Positions 11,482 through 22,969 of a stretch of 64,000 nucleotides of DNA are shown piece after piece. The stretch is from positions 154,001 through 218,000 of the forward strand of contig WPIO01000172.1 in the NCBI GenBank assembly GCA_009760855.2. The letters are read 5' to 3'. The notes under the pieces are model-generated. The model made no database searches. It saw only the letters and a list, made by a program, of their open reading frames with translations, and was not told the DNA's origin. Position 1 is the first letter of the stretch; each line of letters begins with the position of its first letter. The DNA is from Cristatella mucedo (Eukaryota; Bryozoa; Phylactolaemata; Cristatellidae). The translations under genes and the position numbers were made by a program.

Positions 11482-11625
11482 CCTTATAATAATAATGCAC
11501 TTGATTTAGTGCCCTCAGAGAACTCAATCTCTCTCTAGGCGCTTTACATTTGCTGCAAATGGAAATGCAATTGAATAGTGAGAAGAATCATGCTTGATAA
11601 ACAAACAAAATGGATACTATGGTTA
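11482..11625 (-). mobile_element. Solo L2-A 3' tail
   Basis: Antisense ATT repeat, hairpin and about 70 bp of 3'UTR, ending directly against the 5' part of the L2-B copy. Confidence 0.8.
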
Positions 11626-11737
11626 GGTCCAATTCAAATTTGAAGAGCCAGCGTCTGCCGGGCCGGACGCAAACGGCAGAGAATACGAGCCACTACATCA
11701 CCGTCGCCCAGTTGTTGGACAGCCTCTTAAATTCCGC

Positions 11738-12682
11738 CTACTAAATGTCTGCTTGCTAAAAACCAAGGGGTAACTTATCCGCGATCAGGTGGTCCAGGAG
11801 AAGCTAGATGCATTTCTGCTGACCGAAACCTGGATGACGCCTTGTTCCAGTAGCTGTATTTCCGAGACCACCCCACCCGGGTTCTCATTCTATCAGTCCA
11901 TGCGTTCTGACAAGGTTGGTGGCTGGGTTGCAATTGTTGTTCGCGAATCGTTTGGCTATAAAATGTGCAGTTTCTCGCATGGGTCATCGTTTGAATCGGT
12001 TGCTATCAGGTCTTCATCAAAGACAATGCCTCTCACCGTTGTGATATACCGGCCTCCTTCTGGCTGTCTAAACTTGTTTATAGAGGAGTTTTCAGAGTTC
12101 CTTGCTAAAATATTTGTGTGTGACAGGCCGCTACTGATTGTAGGAGACTTCAATATTCACGTTGACAGCCCTGGCAACAGCCAGGTCCGCTCATTTCTTG
12201 ACTGTCTGGAGAATTATGGTTTGGCCCAACACGTTAATCATAGCACCCACGTCGGTGGGCTCATTCTAGATCTCGTGATCACTAAGGATGTCCTCCCCAC
12301 TGACTTTGTGGTGTGCCCACTGACCCTCTCAGATCATTGCTCGGTCTCGTTTACTGTTCCTGCTCCCTCGTACGTTCAGGGCAATGTCGAATTTGCCAAA
12401 CGACGTAACTTACAAAGCATTGACATGGACAAATTTTTGAAACCTGTTTGTGATGCAGGCCTTCTTGATCTGCATTCTGACTCGACCGGCAGCCTCGATA
12501 CCCTCACTGATGCGATGAACATGACACCCAGGAGTGCTCTTGACAAGCATGCTCCCATTCGCTCCATCCGTGTTCAAAGTCGTCGAGATTGCTTTCAATT
12601 TACAAAAAACTCCTTAAGATGCACAGTGTTAAGCGCAGACTGGAACGTCGTTTCAAGAAATCGGGGTCTGAGGCAGACCTAG
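11738..12682 (+). pseudogene. L2-B APE endonuclease domain
   Basis: The domain nicks target DNA for target-primed reverse transcription. All exonuclease-endonuclease-phosphatase landmarks are visible in order: LLNVCLLKTKG (before the TAA at 11771), LLTETW with the metal-binding Glu, VIYRPPS, VGDFNIHVD with the catalytic Asp and Asn, LDLVIT and LSDHCSV with the Asp-His pair. The frame is open from 11774 to 12682, but true coding leaves it near 12605, where the linker frame takes over. Confidence 0.9.
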
Positions 12683-13095
12683 TCAATTTTAAAGACTTCC
12701 TTCGTATTTACACCCGAAAGCTTAAAAAAGCCAGGGCTTCTTTTTTCATTAGAAAACTGAATTCCTGCCAGTCGGACACCAAACAGATTTATAAGACAGT
12801 AAACCATTTACTGGCCAATGCTGCCAGGTCTGACTCCCCAGATATTAGGGGCTCAGCCGAAAAGTTTTCAGCCTTCTTTACTGAAAGAATTGTGCACATT
12901 CGTGCCTCCATTAAGCCCCCTCCAACCAAAGCAATCGCTGTTCCTCAACCTGTGACCTTTCTTAAAAGGTTCTCTGATGTTTCTGCCTGTGATGTGGCTG
13001 CCTTAATAAGGTCTAGCAAAAAGAGCTCGTCTCTGAAGACCTTATACCTTCATCTCTGTGGTCTTCACTTGCAGACCAACTTCGCCCTGCCATAA
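12589..13095 (+). pseudogene. L2-B endonuclease-RT linker
   Basis: A basic, helical stretch (KMHSVKRRLERRFKKSG, RIYTRKLKKARASFF) joins the endonuclease to the RT in CR1/L2-type ORF2 proteins; the paralogous copy at 40500-40934 has the same sequence. The frame shifts again near 13050, before the RT. Confidence 0.85.
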
Positions 13096-13115
13096 CCAAG
13101 ATTTTTAATGCTTCT

Positions 13116-14681
13116 TTGGGAAAAGGGGTCGTCCCCAAGTCCTTCAAATCGGCAATCGTTAGACCTATTCTTAAAAAGCCTGGATTAGACACTGAGGTCC
13201 TAGCAAACTATCGTCCAGTTTCCCTTCTTCCGTTCTTATCAAAGATTCTTGAAAAAATTGTTGCTAAGCAGCTAGTTCAACATATTGAAAATAATGGAAT
13301 GTCAGAAAACTTTCAATCAGGTTTTAAGAGGCAGCACTCTACTGAAACTGCTCTCCTCCGTGTTAACAATGACATTCTACATGGCAACGACATCTGGAAT
13401 GTCACAGCCTTAGCTCTGCTCGATCTGTCTGCTGCCTTCGACACCATTGATCACGAAGTTCTGCTTGAACGATTGAGAACAACGATCGATCTGGCAGACG
13501 AAGCACTGGCATGGTTTAAATCCTACTTGTCTGATCGTGTTCAATCCGTGTCGTGTGGGGGTCAGGTCTCAGACATGAGAAGGGTCACCTGTGGAGTCCC
13601 TCAAGGGTCTGTACTTGGTCCCTTGCTGTTCTCCATTTATACGCAACCTCTTGGAAAAGTGATTAAGGCCCATGGAATAGGATATCACTTCTATGCTGAC
13701 GATACTCAGTTGTATTTGTCAGTTAAACCGTCGGAATCTGCTGCAGCAACTGAGAAACTGAATGCTTGCCTTGCCGATTTTCGATCCTGGATGTCGGAAA
13801 ACCTCCTGAAATTAAATGACGATAAAACCGAGCTGCTGCTCATATGACACCCTAGGTGTGGGGCTGGATTAAAAGGCTTTGCCGTTCTAATAGGTGATGC
13901 TATTGTGCCACCTTCACCTCGTGCTCGTAATCTAGATGTCGTGTTCGACAGCTGCCTCAATTTCAAAAGCTTCATTCAGAAGACTTTCTCTACAGCTAGC
14001 CATCACATCCGATCCCTATTCAAGATTAGAAGCTGACTCCCACAGTGGCTTGTAAAAAATTTAACTAGCTCTTTAGCTCTGTCTCGGCTTGATTATTGTA
14101 ATTCCCTTTTGGCTTGTCTACCAAAGAAAGCTATTATGCCACTACAGCTGACTATGAATATGGCTGCAAGGCTGGTCTTCAAGTCCCAGCGGTTTGAGCA
14201 CGTGTCACCTTTGCTGGAAGAGCTAGGATGGTTGCCGATTGAGCAAAGGATACAGAGCAAAGTTCTTACGCTGACCCACAAGGCCCGCCACGGCTTGGCT
14301 CCTTCATACCTAGCTGAACTGCTGCATCAGTTTCAGCCTGTTCGCGCCCTCAGGTCCTGTGTGGACAATAAATTAGCTGTCCCATTCCTCCGCCTAAAGA
14401 CAGTTGGCGACAGAAGCTTTAGCTCTGCAGGTCCTAGACTGTGGAACTCGCTTCCACAATTCTTAGGCAACGACATATACTCTCCAACTGCCGACTATGG
14501 CACATCTTTTTCAGCGGTCCTGAACTGCTACTTCTATGCTACTCACTACCTTAACTGCTCTCCTAACTCTGCTATGCTTCCCACTTTCCCTTTGTTGCGT
14601 GAGACGAAGTGTGTTGGCTACCGAATGCGCACCGAAAGCCGCTTAGGCTGTGAGTGCTCTATACAAAACTCTCCTGCGTAA
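13116..14681 (+). pseudogene. L2-B reverse transcriptase and C-terminal region
   Basis: The intact part (13116-13847) covers RT blocks 1-6: KSAIVRPILKK, NYRPVSLLPFLSKILEK, GFKRQHSTETAL, LDLSAAFDTIDH (first catalytic Asp), CGVPQGSVLGPLLF and FYADDTQLYL (YADD, residues 193-196), then ENLLKLNDDKTELL. The same frame resumes beyond TGA stops at 13845 and 14034 and runs from 14109 to 14681 through the C-terminal region (KAIMPLQLTMNMAARLVFKS, EELGWLPIEQRI, GDRSFSSAGPRLWNSLP). Length and layout are normal for the family. Confidence 0.92.
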
Positions 14682-14742
14682 CACCCGCATGGTCTTTATG
14701 ACTTTGTGGAGTTACTGACGGAGATCCATTACATTACATTGC

Positions 14743-15735
14743 ATAGGGGTGACATGCACAGGGTCAGCATGCAAATGTGGTTAGTTCATGATGCACTTCC
14801 GACCGACTTCTCCTTTTTATATTCTCGCATTCACCTGCAGCACTCCTCCAGTCACAACTAATATTAATCATAATAATAATAATATTAATATTGATAAAAA
14901 TAATAATAATTTACTTGATAAAGCACCCTGAGAGAACTCAATCTCTTTCTAGGTGCTTTACATTTGCTTCATAGGGAAATGCAATTGATTGGTGATTAAT
15001 ATCATGCTTGATAAACAACAGGAATACAATGTTTATGGTTAACATGCACAGGGTCAACAAACAAATGTTGTTAATGGCAGCATGCACATTATCAGCATGC
15101 ATAAGCACATGAAGGACTTATCACAGGGACCCACTAAATGCTGCCCTGAATCGGTGTGTTTTGAAGTTCTTTTTAAATGTGGTCAAGTCAGGAGATGTTC
15201 GGACGCAAGTCTGGAGGGAGTTCCAGGCTTCGGGAGCGTACGAACTACATGCACGGTCCCCAAAGGATTTGAGGTTCAAACGAGGTATTTGTAGACTGCT
15301 GGAGTCCGACAAGCAGGTGGCACGTTGGTTGGCCTGGTGGGGGAGTAGACCTGAGAGATAGGCTGGAGCCAATAAATGAAGTGACCTAAAAGTAAGCGAC
15401 AAAACTTTGAAGTCAATCCGTTGCTTGACTGGTAGCCGGTGCAGGTCGGCGAGAAGTTTTGTGATGTGGCAACTGTGTCGCTGACGGCAGAGCCGAGTTG
15501 TGCACCAGCGGCAATCGCCTAATTGCACATGCCGGTAGGAAGGCAAGCAGTGAGTTACTGAAGTCAAGACGGGATGTCACAAATGCATGGACCACCTTAG
15601 AAGTGTTATCCTTATCTACACAAGCCCGAATTTTAGCAAGGTTATGTAGCGGAAAGTAGGCAAACTCGATAATGGAGCTGACGTGGAAAGGCCGACTTGA
15701 TTGTGGAGCTTATGTGATTGCTGTATGCATTTCTG
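14743..15735 (-). mobile_element. L2-A copies, 3' half
   Basis: A 50-bp L2-A 3'UTR scrap (14743-14790) abuts the L2-B tail. After about 75 bp a proper antisense copy starts at 14865 with AAT/ATT repeats and the hairpin (14925-14965, stem GCACC/GGTGC on its own strand), then 3'UTR and C-terminal RT region; the frame at 15121-15567 has KQRIDFKVLSLTFRSLH and KSFGDRACSSYAPEAW. Confidence 0.85.
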
Positions 15736-15829
15736 GAATTGAGGGTAAGTTTCTCAATTCGCAAATACCTGGGAAGCCGAATGTCTACTTTGCACATAGC
15801 CTGACACAGTTACTGCGATATTGCTATGC

Positions 15830-16315
15830 ATGCTTAAGCATCTAAGCCCAACGTCCTGCGTTCGGTCAGTCTACGTCGTGCACGAAACATCAGTAAAAGT
15901 AAATAGTCTTGGTTAGGACCGTGTAGCAGCAGTTGCATTGCAAGTTAAGTCTTTTTAGTCTCTTCATTGTGCAGAGCCAAATCCCAATCCGTCAAACCAC
16001 TTCGGTTATTAGCCTTGGATTTTGTGGCTTGGCAGATTAGATTCCATATTACTTTTTGGGATCAGTGCAAGTTCAAGTATAGGGTGAGCATAGCCACCGG
16101 TTGGTATGTAATATTCAGCAGTTGTATTGCAACTTAGGTCTTTTTAGTGTCGTCATTGTGCAGAGCCATATACCAAAGCTATCAAACCACTTAAGAGTTT
16201 AGCGTGGGATCTCGTGGCTTGGTAGGTTGTTTCCCATATTGCTTATTGGGATCAGTGCAAATCCAAGTATACGGATAACATGGCCACTGGTAGGTATGTG
16301 ATGTTCAACTAAGGA
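15830..16315 (+). repeat. Repeat R2, two tandem units of 189 bp
   Basis: AGCAGTTGCATTGCAA at 15928 and AGCAGTTGTATTGCAA at 16117 start two diverged units sharing TCTTTTTAGT, ATTGTGCAGAGCCA, GTCAAACCACTT, TTGGGATCAGTGCAA and GGTATGTAAT. A third diverged copy is at 17048-17275. Not coding. Confidence 0.65.
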
Positions 16316-16917
16316 AGTCAATACAGAGTTTTTTATTGGTGGTTAATTGAGTAGCTTGAACACTGGCCTTCAAGTATCTAGCCAAGGTCAAGAGGGGGCA
16401 CTCCAGCCTAGTAACAGCAGACGATTAGAATGAGGCTGGATAATGTTATAGCCTGCCAGCCTGCACTCTCACGTCACGATCTCAACAGTGATATTAGTAG
16501 ACGGTTGAACAACTTCATAACTGGCCAAACCGAGTTCTCACTTAGCACTGCATCTGAGCTGCTCCTAGCAGTGCAGGCAGCTTTAGTGAAGGGAATTTCC
16601 CTTTTCATTTGTCACCCTTTGTTTGCCAGCAAGGAGAATACCCAATTGGGTCAAGCTTGTAGCCTTATATGGCCAGGTGCTCTGCAGCTAACTCCCCCAA
16701 TAAAAGCCAGGTTTCCACTGAGACAGTCACATTTCAAGCTCTGCTGCCCAGCTTCACTATTTATCGTGAAGGTGTATACCTTGGTAGTCTCTCGACAAAG
16801 CTTGTCTGATTGAATCACTATGTCTGCTGGAAATGGTAAGCTAGCCCTCAGCTAGGCCCTGCCAGCCGAACTCTTACTTTGTGCCCATTGCGACACAGCT
16901 ATTGCCACTAAAGCCGA
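16316..16917 (+). repeat. Repeat-like segment with long shadow frame
   Basis: A 127-codon frame at 16430-16813 has no recognisable domain. Part of it (about 16525-16610) is related to 18070-18145 (TTAGCAGTG-AGGC..., GAGGGAATC-type blocks), where the frame is not kept, so I read it as repeat, not gene. Confidence 0.4.
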
Positions 16918-17036
16918 GCTGGTTTGGCCTGTTGGTTAAGGTGGTCGACGTGACCAAGGTCTGTCCAAGGTCGTGGGCTCAAGCACTGAGGCCCATGTGA
17001 GCCTGAATAGAGATTATCTTGCTATGCACATGAATT
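16918..17036 (+). mobile_element. SINE1 (tRNA-derived, L2-A-type tail)
   Basis: A-box TGGCCTGTTGG at 16925-16935 and B-box-like GTGGGCTCAAGC at 16973-16984, followed by a degraded tail matching the L2-A hairpin region (GAATAGAGATTATCTTGC) and ACATGAATT. Full-length but diverged. Confidence 0.65.
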
Positions 17037-17047
17037 TTCTTTTCATC

Positions 17048-17275
17048 GTTAGTGTTAAGCCTCAGAGCTCAACATCCTGTATTTGGTCAGAATCTGTCCT
17101 TATCGATACTTCCATACTAGCAACTAGTCCAGATTAGGACCACGTTGAAGCACATTCTTGTAACCCAAGGCTTTCTAGCCAGTTCATAGTGCCGAGCCCT
17201 ATACTGTACCGGTTAGACCACTCTGGTTTTAAGCCTTGGATCTTGTGTTTTGGTATCATGTATTCCAATTTTGTA
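17048..17275 (+). repeat. Repeat R2, third copy
   Basis: Shares ATTAGGACC, CATAGTGCCGAGCC, TTAGACCACT and AGCCTTGGATCTTGTG with the copies at 15830-16315. In reverse, AGTGGTCTAACCGG resembles a tRNA A box, so R2 may be another pol III-derived family. Confidence 0.5.
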
Positions 17276-17567
17276 TTTACATAAGTAAACAACCAAATAT
17301 ATGATGATAAATACTTAGCTGTATCCCTAATTAGCCAGCCCTGTCGTCGAGTCCTGCTATAGGCTTGCTGGAAAGTAGAGGTGCCTCTTCTGGAGTCGTG
17401 GTGGCCGACAATTGTCTGAATTGTCCCAGTTAGTTTATTGTAAAATACCTAGTGTTGGTAGCCACGAGACCCACAGCTCGGTCGTGCCACTTAACCTTAT
17501 CCTTGGTCAGGGCAATATGCTACTGAATCTATAGGCAATCCACACAGTATGGTTCATGCTGCATTCA
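17276..17567. other. No recognised feature
   Basis: Spacer between two repeat clusters; nothing seen. Confidence 0.35.
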
Positions 17568-17860
17568 AAGCAAAGAGGTCAGCTGTGCAACTTGACAGTT
17601 AAGCATTTTTCAATGGCTTAAACAAGCATTGGCCAGTTGAATTTGTTCGTTGTGGCTGCAACTGCTAGAGCAAGAGGTGAGACAAACCTTTCAAATGTAA
17701 ATCTAAAAGATAGGCAGTGGCGTTCTTGCTTTCTTCAAAGCAAAGATGTAAGCAAGGCCACTTGACAGTACGACATATTTTGATAGCCATACACAAGGCT
17801 AGGACAGTTGAATTGCTTCACTGTGGCTGCAGCTGCTAAAGCAGCATGGGATGTCAGCAC
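17568..17860 (+). repeat. Two diverged tandem units of ~170 bp
   Basis: CAAAGCAAAGAGGTCAGC at 17568 and CAAAGCAAAGATGTAAGC at 17738 start units that share ACTTGACAGT, CAGTTGAATT, TGTGGCTGCA and GCTGCTA/ACTGCTA. No coding frame. Confidence 0.6.
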
Positions 17861-18294
17861 CTTTGACCCAAGCCAGTTTGTATCCACTACTGATACAAAC
17901 TAGCCAGTTGATATCTACTACTCAGCTAACAAAATGGCTGCTGCCATAATACCTTATGCCTACTACACCGTTTGGCTTCAGTGGTAATGGATACATTTTA
18001 AAAGTTGTATGTGAACACCATTTAGACTCCGGACCTAGTATGGATATAAGTACTTCGATAAAAAGTTGGCACACTAGATTCTCAATTTGTACTGGTTGTG
18101 AGCCAGTCTTAGCAGTGTAGGCTTGCAGTAATTGAGGGAATCTCGCTACTTTAATTACCGAATGCTTGCCCATCTGGAGAAATACCTTTCTGCAGGCACA
18201 ATTGCAATTGCATGCAGTTGTTCATATTCCCCTCCTCATATTGCTACAAGTTCTTCAAAATGAAGGGCCTGATTGCAAGGGCAGCTAGACCAGT

Positions 18295-18940
18295 AAACAG
18301 TGTGCTCTTAAAAGGGAGATGGCATGTCGCAAATGCACGGACCTATTTAGATGTAGTATGTAGTATTTAGATTTATATGTCTAAGCAAGCCGGAATTCTT
18401 GAATAATATGTAGCTGAAAGTAGGAGACTTAGCTTCGGTCAGCCGTGATGGCACAATGGCGCCATGCATAGCACGGCATTTGAGAGGCTACTGGTACTCA
18501 TGCTACAGTAGTTTCACAGCAGACCTGCCGAACGCCTCTTGGCCCCAGCTGTTTCACTTTAATGCAAGCAATCAAATCGTGTGACCTAATCTTTCCGAGA
18601 GGGCTAAGAGCTTATGCAAATGCAAAGTGCCTAGAAATGGAGAACGAGCACCCCGAGAATGCCAAATCAGATGTATTATTATTTTTATTGACCATCGTAC
18701 TTCTGACGATCGAAAAACTAACCCCACTAGCTTAGTTAGATCGTTTGCAAATCCGACGACCTTGGAAACAGCTCTAATGCTTTTTTTGTTTCCTCAAATG
18801 AAGTAATTTAGCTAGTGGATTTATTACTGAAAGCCGATTAGGCATTGAGAGCTCTATAGAAAACCGTCCAGCGTAACAGGTGCACAGTTTTTGTTTCTTC
18901 ATGGACTTACAGATGGAGATGCATATGCTATCCATTCTAT
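18295..18940. mobile_element. L2-A and L2-B scraps
   Basis: Three pieces: antisense L2-A RT remnant (18295-18450); sense L2-A hairpin tail (18605-18690); and sense L2-B 3'UTR (18830-18940, GCTCTATAGAAAAC... CATGGACTTACAGATGGAGAT). All very diverged. Confidence 0.55.
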
Positions 18941-19059
18941 GAATTGTAAACTTGTTTTGAGCCCACTAGGATCACAGTGCGCCTTTTTAGACGATCGAAG
19001 CTTTCAGCAGCAGCAGTAGGTTGAGTAGCCAGTTGTGAACTTTAAAAATAAAAATATAA

Positions 19060-19860
19060 TAATAATGCAATTGGTAAAGCGCCTTGGAAGAACTTAAATC
19101 TCTTCATAGGCGCTTCACATTTGATACAAAGGGAAACGTGATATAATCATGAGTAATATCATGCTTTATAAACAACATGAATAGTGTGGTTAGGGGTGAC
19201 ATGAACAGGGTCAGCATGCAAATGTGGTTAGTGGCTACATGCACAGTGTCAGCACCCAAAAGGACATCAAGGACGAATCACAGGAACCCACTAAATGCTC
19301 TCCTAAATAGGTGTGTTTTTAAGTTCTTTTTAAATCTGGTCAAGTCAGAGGATCTTCTGACGCAAGTCGGGAGGAATTTCCAGGCTTTAGGTCCATACCA
19401 ACTAAATGCATGGTCTCCAAAGGATTTGAGGTTTGTACAAGGTAGTGGTAAACTTTTGGATTCCGAAAAGCAGGTAGCACGATGCTTGGAATGGTGGGGG
19501 AGTAGATCTGAGAGATAGGTAGGAGCATATTGCGTATCACTTTGCAGCAAATGTAAAGCGCCTAGAAAGAGATTAAGTTCTCTGAGGGCGCTTTATCAAG
19601 TGCAATATTATTATTATTATTATTATTATAAGAATGAAGTCACCTGAAAATGAGCAACAAAACTTTGAAGTCGATCCGTTGCTTGACTGGTAGCCAGTGC
19701 AGGTCGGCGAGAAGTGGTGTGATGTGGCAACTGTGAGGCTCACGAAAGACAAGCCTGGCTGCTGAGTTTTGCACTAGCTGCAATCGCCTGATAGCACATG
19801 CCGGTAGGCCAGTATGCAGTGATTTGCTGAAGTCGAGACAGAGGTCCATGCATTGCTACA
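19060..19860 (-). mobile_element. L2-A copy with nested sense tail
   Basis: Antisense L2-A from its hairpin (19068-19135) through 3'UTR and C-terminal RT to ARLVFREPHSCHITPLL at about 19730. A sense-strand solo L2-A tail (19528-19630: 3' end of UTR, hairpin, eight ATT units) interrupts it. Confidence 0.85.
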
Positions 19861-19864
19861 TATA

Positions 19865-20045
19865 CACATCGCTGCATATACACAAGCATTCAGGTCACAT
19901 AAGGATATGATGGCTTGGTGTCTGTCCTGGATGTGTTGAATCCGGCACTTTAAAGCTCTTTGCTAAGAGAAGTTGTATTTCAGCCAGCTGGTGGCTAGAG
20001 CTTTGACATATGCATCGTACGAGTAAGAGACCCACTCGTGTCCTA
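19865..20045 (+). repeat. tRNA-Ser-like SINE, copy 2
   Basis: Second copy of the repeat at 9010-9215, from CATCGCTGCATATACAC to GAGTAAGAGACCCACTCG. GATGGCTTGGTGTCTG and GTTGAATCC mark the presumed A and B boxes. Confidence 0.5.
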
Positions 20046-20382
20046 CTGCTAGCGGTGGACTCTTTGTGCTGCTCTACCTCAGGGCTCCTGTGATTCCTAA
20101 TCTGCAGGGTGGCCCTAAAGGGACGGCCACTTTTTCTTTGCCTTTAACAAACGTGACAGCCATGCTGCGTGTGCTTGGCACTAGCTGCTTTTACGATTGC
20201 TTTGAGCGAAATGATGCTAACACGTCTTTTCAAGAAGCATAGTTTGTCGCTATATATGCATCCAACAAAGGTGATGCATATAGCAAGGCATTGTTTTCCA
20301 TATTTTGTGGCAGTCCTGTTTGTGTAAGACAATATCATGTCGATAGTGATGACCGGTTTTTAAGGTTGCTTATGGGTACGCA

Positions 20383-20456
20383 CACCCCCTGCACACGCGA
20401 ACGCACACTCGTGCGCGCACACACACGCGTGCACACACACACATGCACATGCACCA
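20383..20456 (+). repeat. CA-rich microsatellite
   Basis: Imperfect (CA)n/(CG)-interrupted repeat (ACACACACGCGTGCACACAC). Confidence 0.9.
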
Positions 20457-20576
20457 GTACAGGTGGTAGTGTAACCCATAAAGTAAAAGATAACCTGCTG
20501 CTATTTGAATGAGGCAGTTGAATCAGTATACTTTGTATGCAGTTGTGGCTTGGTGTCATGCTGGGAAAGATAGACA

Positions 20577-20745
20577 TATTAACTGATTTAACAGCCACAC
20601 CAGTTCAGAGGCAGTAGAGCCTTACTGGCTACGACCACCCCTTTTGGTTGGCAATTAAGGATCATCTGCTGCAGAATTTGAACCCAGTACCTCGGCCGTG
20701 AAGAGCGCACACCAAAGCCTTGTGGGGTATACCAGAAGGCCTTTT
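20577..20745 (-). repeat. SINE2 family copy (tRNA-like)
   Basis: Begins with CTGATTTAACAGCC, as do 43238 and 48411. In reverse it has GGGTTCAAATTCTGC (B-box-like) after GTGTGCGCTCTTCACGGCC. Diverged tRNA-derived SINE is the best reading. Confidence 0.45.
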
Positions 20746-21441
20746 TAATAACAGCCTCCTGCATTAGAGTAAGAAGCTGCAGGTGAGACTAAGTCGGCCA
20801 TTTAAACTTTCTGAATTGGTAGTTGAAACGCCTACGAGAAAAATCGGCGATGGCTATGAGGTCAATCGATAGCATAAATGCAGCTGTCATGACGTTCACT
20901 GATAGGGTCGTCATCGTGCATGCCAAGCAAGGGTTAAAGCTCAACTGACTTTACCTGCTACTGTAAATATATATATCGCTTTTACAAAAATACGCACTAG
21001 TCAAATTACGATGCTGATTTACCTCATTTCCGATTTAATCAATTACTTGTTTTCACAGTAACAATCGGCTAGCCTGTAAGTGACAAGCCAAACGTCATCA
21101 TTTGCTGAACCTAATCTGCCTTAGATAGAGGCTTGGGTAGCCTAATCGTCATGTCTTAAGAAGCGACCTAAAAAAATTTCTCCGCTGGCTATGACTCTCG
21201 TAATTTACAAATATTCTGCTTCGAGATGTGTTCGTGCCTGTGGTCTTAAATATCAACTGATCTTCCTGACAAGCAGTACATTTTGGGTTAGAAAGGACCT
21301 CTGCAGGCAGATGTGTTTGTGACAGCCCTTCCCCAGTAATATGGTCCATCCAGACCACTCTTGCTTGGAGTACGAAAGGTTGAAATGTGCCATTGGTAAT
21401 TATTCCTCGTTGACACCAGCACTTTTCGTTAATTTTTTTAG
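20746..21441. other. Presumed intron, no repeat recognised
   Basis: Sequence leading up to the CARD exon; no LINE or SINE seen. It ends in the pyrimidine-rich acceptor AATTTTTTTAG at 21431-21441. Confidence 0.4.
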
Positions 21442-21608
21442 GAGTTAATTTAACATCGATGCCAGCTGTCAGTAAAGATCTGCAGGATGCCATGCGAATG
21501 TATCATGTAGCTATAGAAACAAAACTAACCGATCCGCTGGTGGAGCAAGTGGCATCGTATTTGTATCAAGAGAAGACGCTAAATCCCGCCGAGTTTGACG
21601 AAATAAAG
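21442..21608 (+). CDS. CARD-1, first-half exon
   Basis: The exon lies between acceptor AATTTTTTTAG (21431-21441) and donor AAG|GTAACC (21608/21609). Its frame is open from the first two bases, which complete a codon begun upstream, and an ATG sits at 21459; it ends in phase 0. The peptide has the start of a CARD: an amphipathic helix (LQDAMRMYHVAIETKL), a second (PLVEQVASYLYQEKT) and the acidic LNPAEFDEIK turn that precedes helix 3-4 in CARDs. The next exon completes the fold. CARDs self-associate in innate-immune and apoptotic signalling. ATG 21459 could instead be a true start, with the exon partly 5'UTR. Confidence 0.72.
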
Positions 21609-21689
21609 GTAACCGATCGAACAATTCTGTATACAATCCTCGCAAAATGTGAAGCTCCATTGCAGGTCAAGCAGTGGGCTCAATGACAC

Positions 21690-22290
21690 CTTGCTATTTT
21701 ACTGGATATAACGCTGCCTACTACAGCAGATTCGGCCTGCTGAGTGTCGTGTGCATGGATGTATACGCCTACGAACTGCAGTAGTTACCTCTGGTTGTGA
21801 AATACAAACAGTTGTCTGCTGTAGGAATCAAACTAACGACCAGTCTCGTGACCACCTTAGATCAAGTCCTCGATATTTACCTTTAGCTAGACGGCGGCTG
21901 ACTTGAAAAGTACTTAGCAGCAAAGACTTGTGGGCTGTAGAAGAGGCGTGAACCCAAGTGGCATGGCCAACTTGGTGCACAGTTTGTGCCTAAAGTAGGT
22001 CGCCACGCCTGCAGCGCTTCCGGTGCTATGCATTTCCTCGTTAGTGGAATGTTTTTGAATTCGTGTGCATGAACAGACCTGAATTAGCTAGCTCTGACAG
22101 GGAGTTTTCCTGAACTGTACTCGAAAGCACGCTATGTCGCAGTGCACCAATCTCAATGCTATCCTTGCACAATACTCACACACTCCCTAAACCAAAGCAT
22201 ACGAGCCTCGATCTTAACACAAGGTTCTACGACAGAAGAAATAATTACCATCGTTAGTTTCCAGTGGCAGAGCAAATAAACCCAGTGCCG
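21690..22290. other. Intron sequence, nothing recognised
   Basis: No repeat or exon seen between the CARD exon and the first LINE tail. Confidence 0.4.
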
Positions 22291-22720
22291 GGAATAATAA
22301 TAATAATATTGCACTTGATAAAGCGCCCTCAGAGAACTTAATCTCTTTCTAGGAGCTTTACATTTGCTGCAAAGTGATACGCAATAGAATAGTAAGTAAA
22401 TGCTGTTCTAACGAGGACCTTTATCATAGATAAGGGAAAATATTACTCTTGTCCTCCCTAACATGAAGTTGGAATCGCTAACCACGAATGCCATGCAATA
22501 TAGCTCCGTCTGTAACTCCACAGAGCCGCAAAAACTATTAAGGTGCTACGAAGGACAGTTTCTTATACAGCTAATGTCCTAAGCGGATTTCAGTATGCAT
22601 TCGGTAGCCAAAGACTTGGTTTCACGAAGCATAGAGTAGTTGAATTAGTGACTAGCATGCAAGTAGCAGCTCAGGACCGCAGGAAAGAATGAGCCACAGT
22701 CGGCAGTAGGAGAGTAGCTG
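22291..22720 (-). mobile_element. L2-A solo tail followed by L2-B 3' end
   Basis: 22291-22410 is an antisense ATT repeat and hairpin. 22490-22720 is an antisense diverged L2-B 3'UTR/C-terminus (CTGTAACTCCACAGAGCCGC, GCGGATTTCAGTATGCATTCG). Confidence 0.65.
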
Positions 22721-22829
22721 TTGTTGCACCAGAAATTCGACCTTGTCTGAACGCTTCCTAGTGCTTCCTGAGCCTTTCGCCGAACACGTGACTCCGGAAT
22801 TCCGGCCGTCTTCGATATGCATATTGATC

Positions 22830-22920
22830 GTGCCTATCCGACTGCCTGTGTGACCGAGGTTCAAATCCGGTAGGTCGCTGACTAGCCCACTTTCTTTCTG
22901 GCACGGCTGACGCTGGTGCA
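22830..22920 (+). repeat. Possible tRNA-like remnant
   Basis: CCGAGGTTCAAATCCGGTAGG at 22854-22874 is a near-consensus B box; no good A box found upstream. Confidence 0.25.
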
Positions 22921-22969
22921 ATCTGACTCCTAATTCAATTCAGCTAGTGCCTGTCCTCCTGACTCTCTA

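Larger units (their letters stand above)
11626..14745 (+). mobile_element. L2-B retrotransposon, near full length
   Basis: This is the most complete L2-B copy: a 5' region (11626-11735, shared with 38530-38690), APE endonuclease, linker, reverse transcriptase, C-terminal region and a short 3'UTR ending in ATTAC repeats at 14730-14742. Three breaks inactivate it: a TAA at 11771 just after the first endonuclease motif, frame changes near 12605 and 13050, and TGA stops at 13845 and 14034. L2-B lacks the L2-A hairpin. Confidence 0.92.

Noticed and set aside
16430-16813. 127-codon + frame
   Set aside because: No domain or splice support; part of it is related to non-coding sequence at 18070-18145.
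20291-20598. Frames with Thr/Val/Cys repeats
   Set aside because: Translation of a CA/GT microsatellite.
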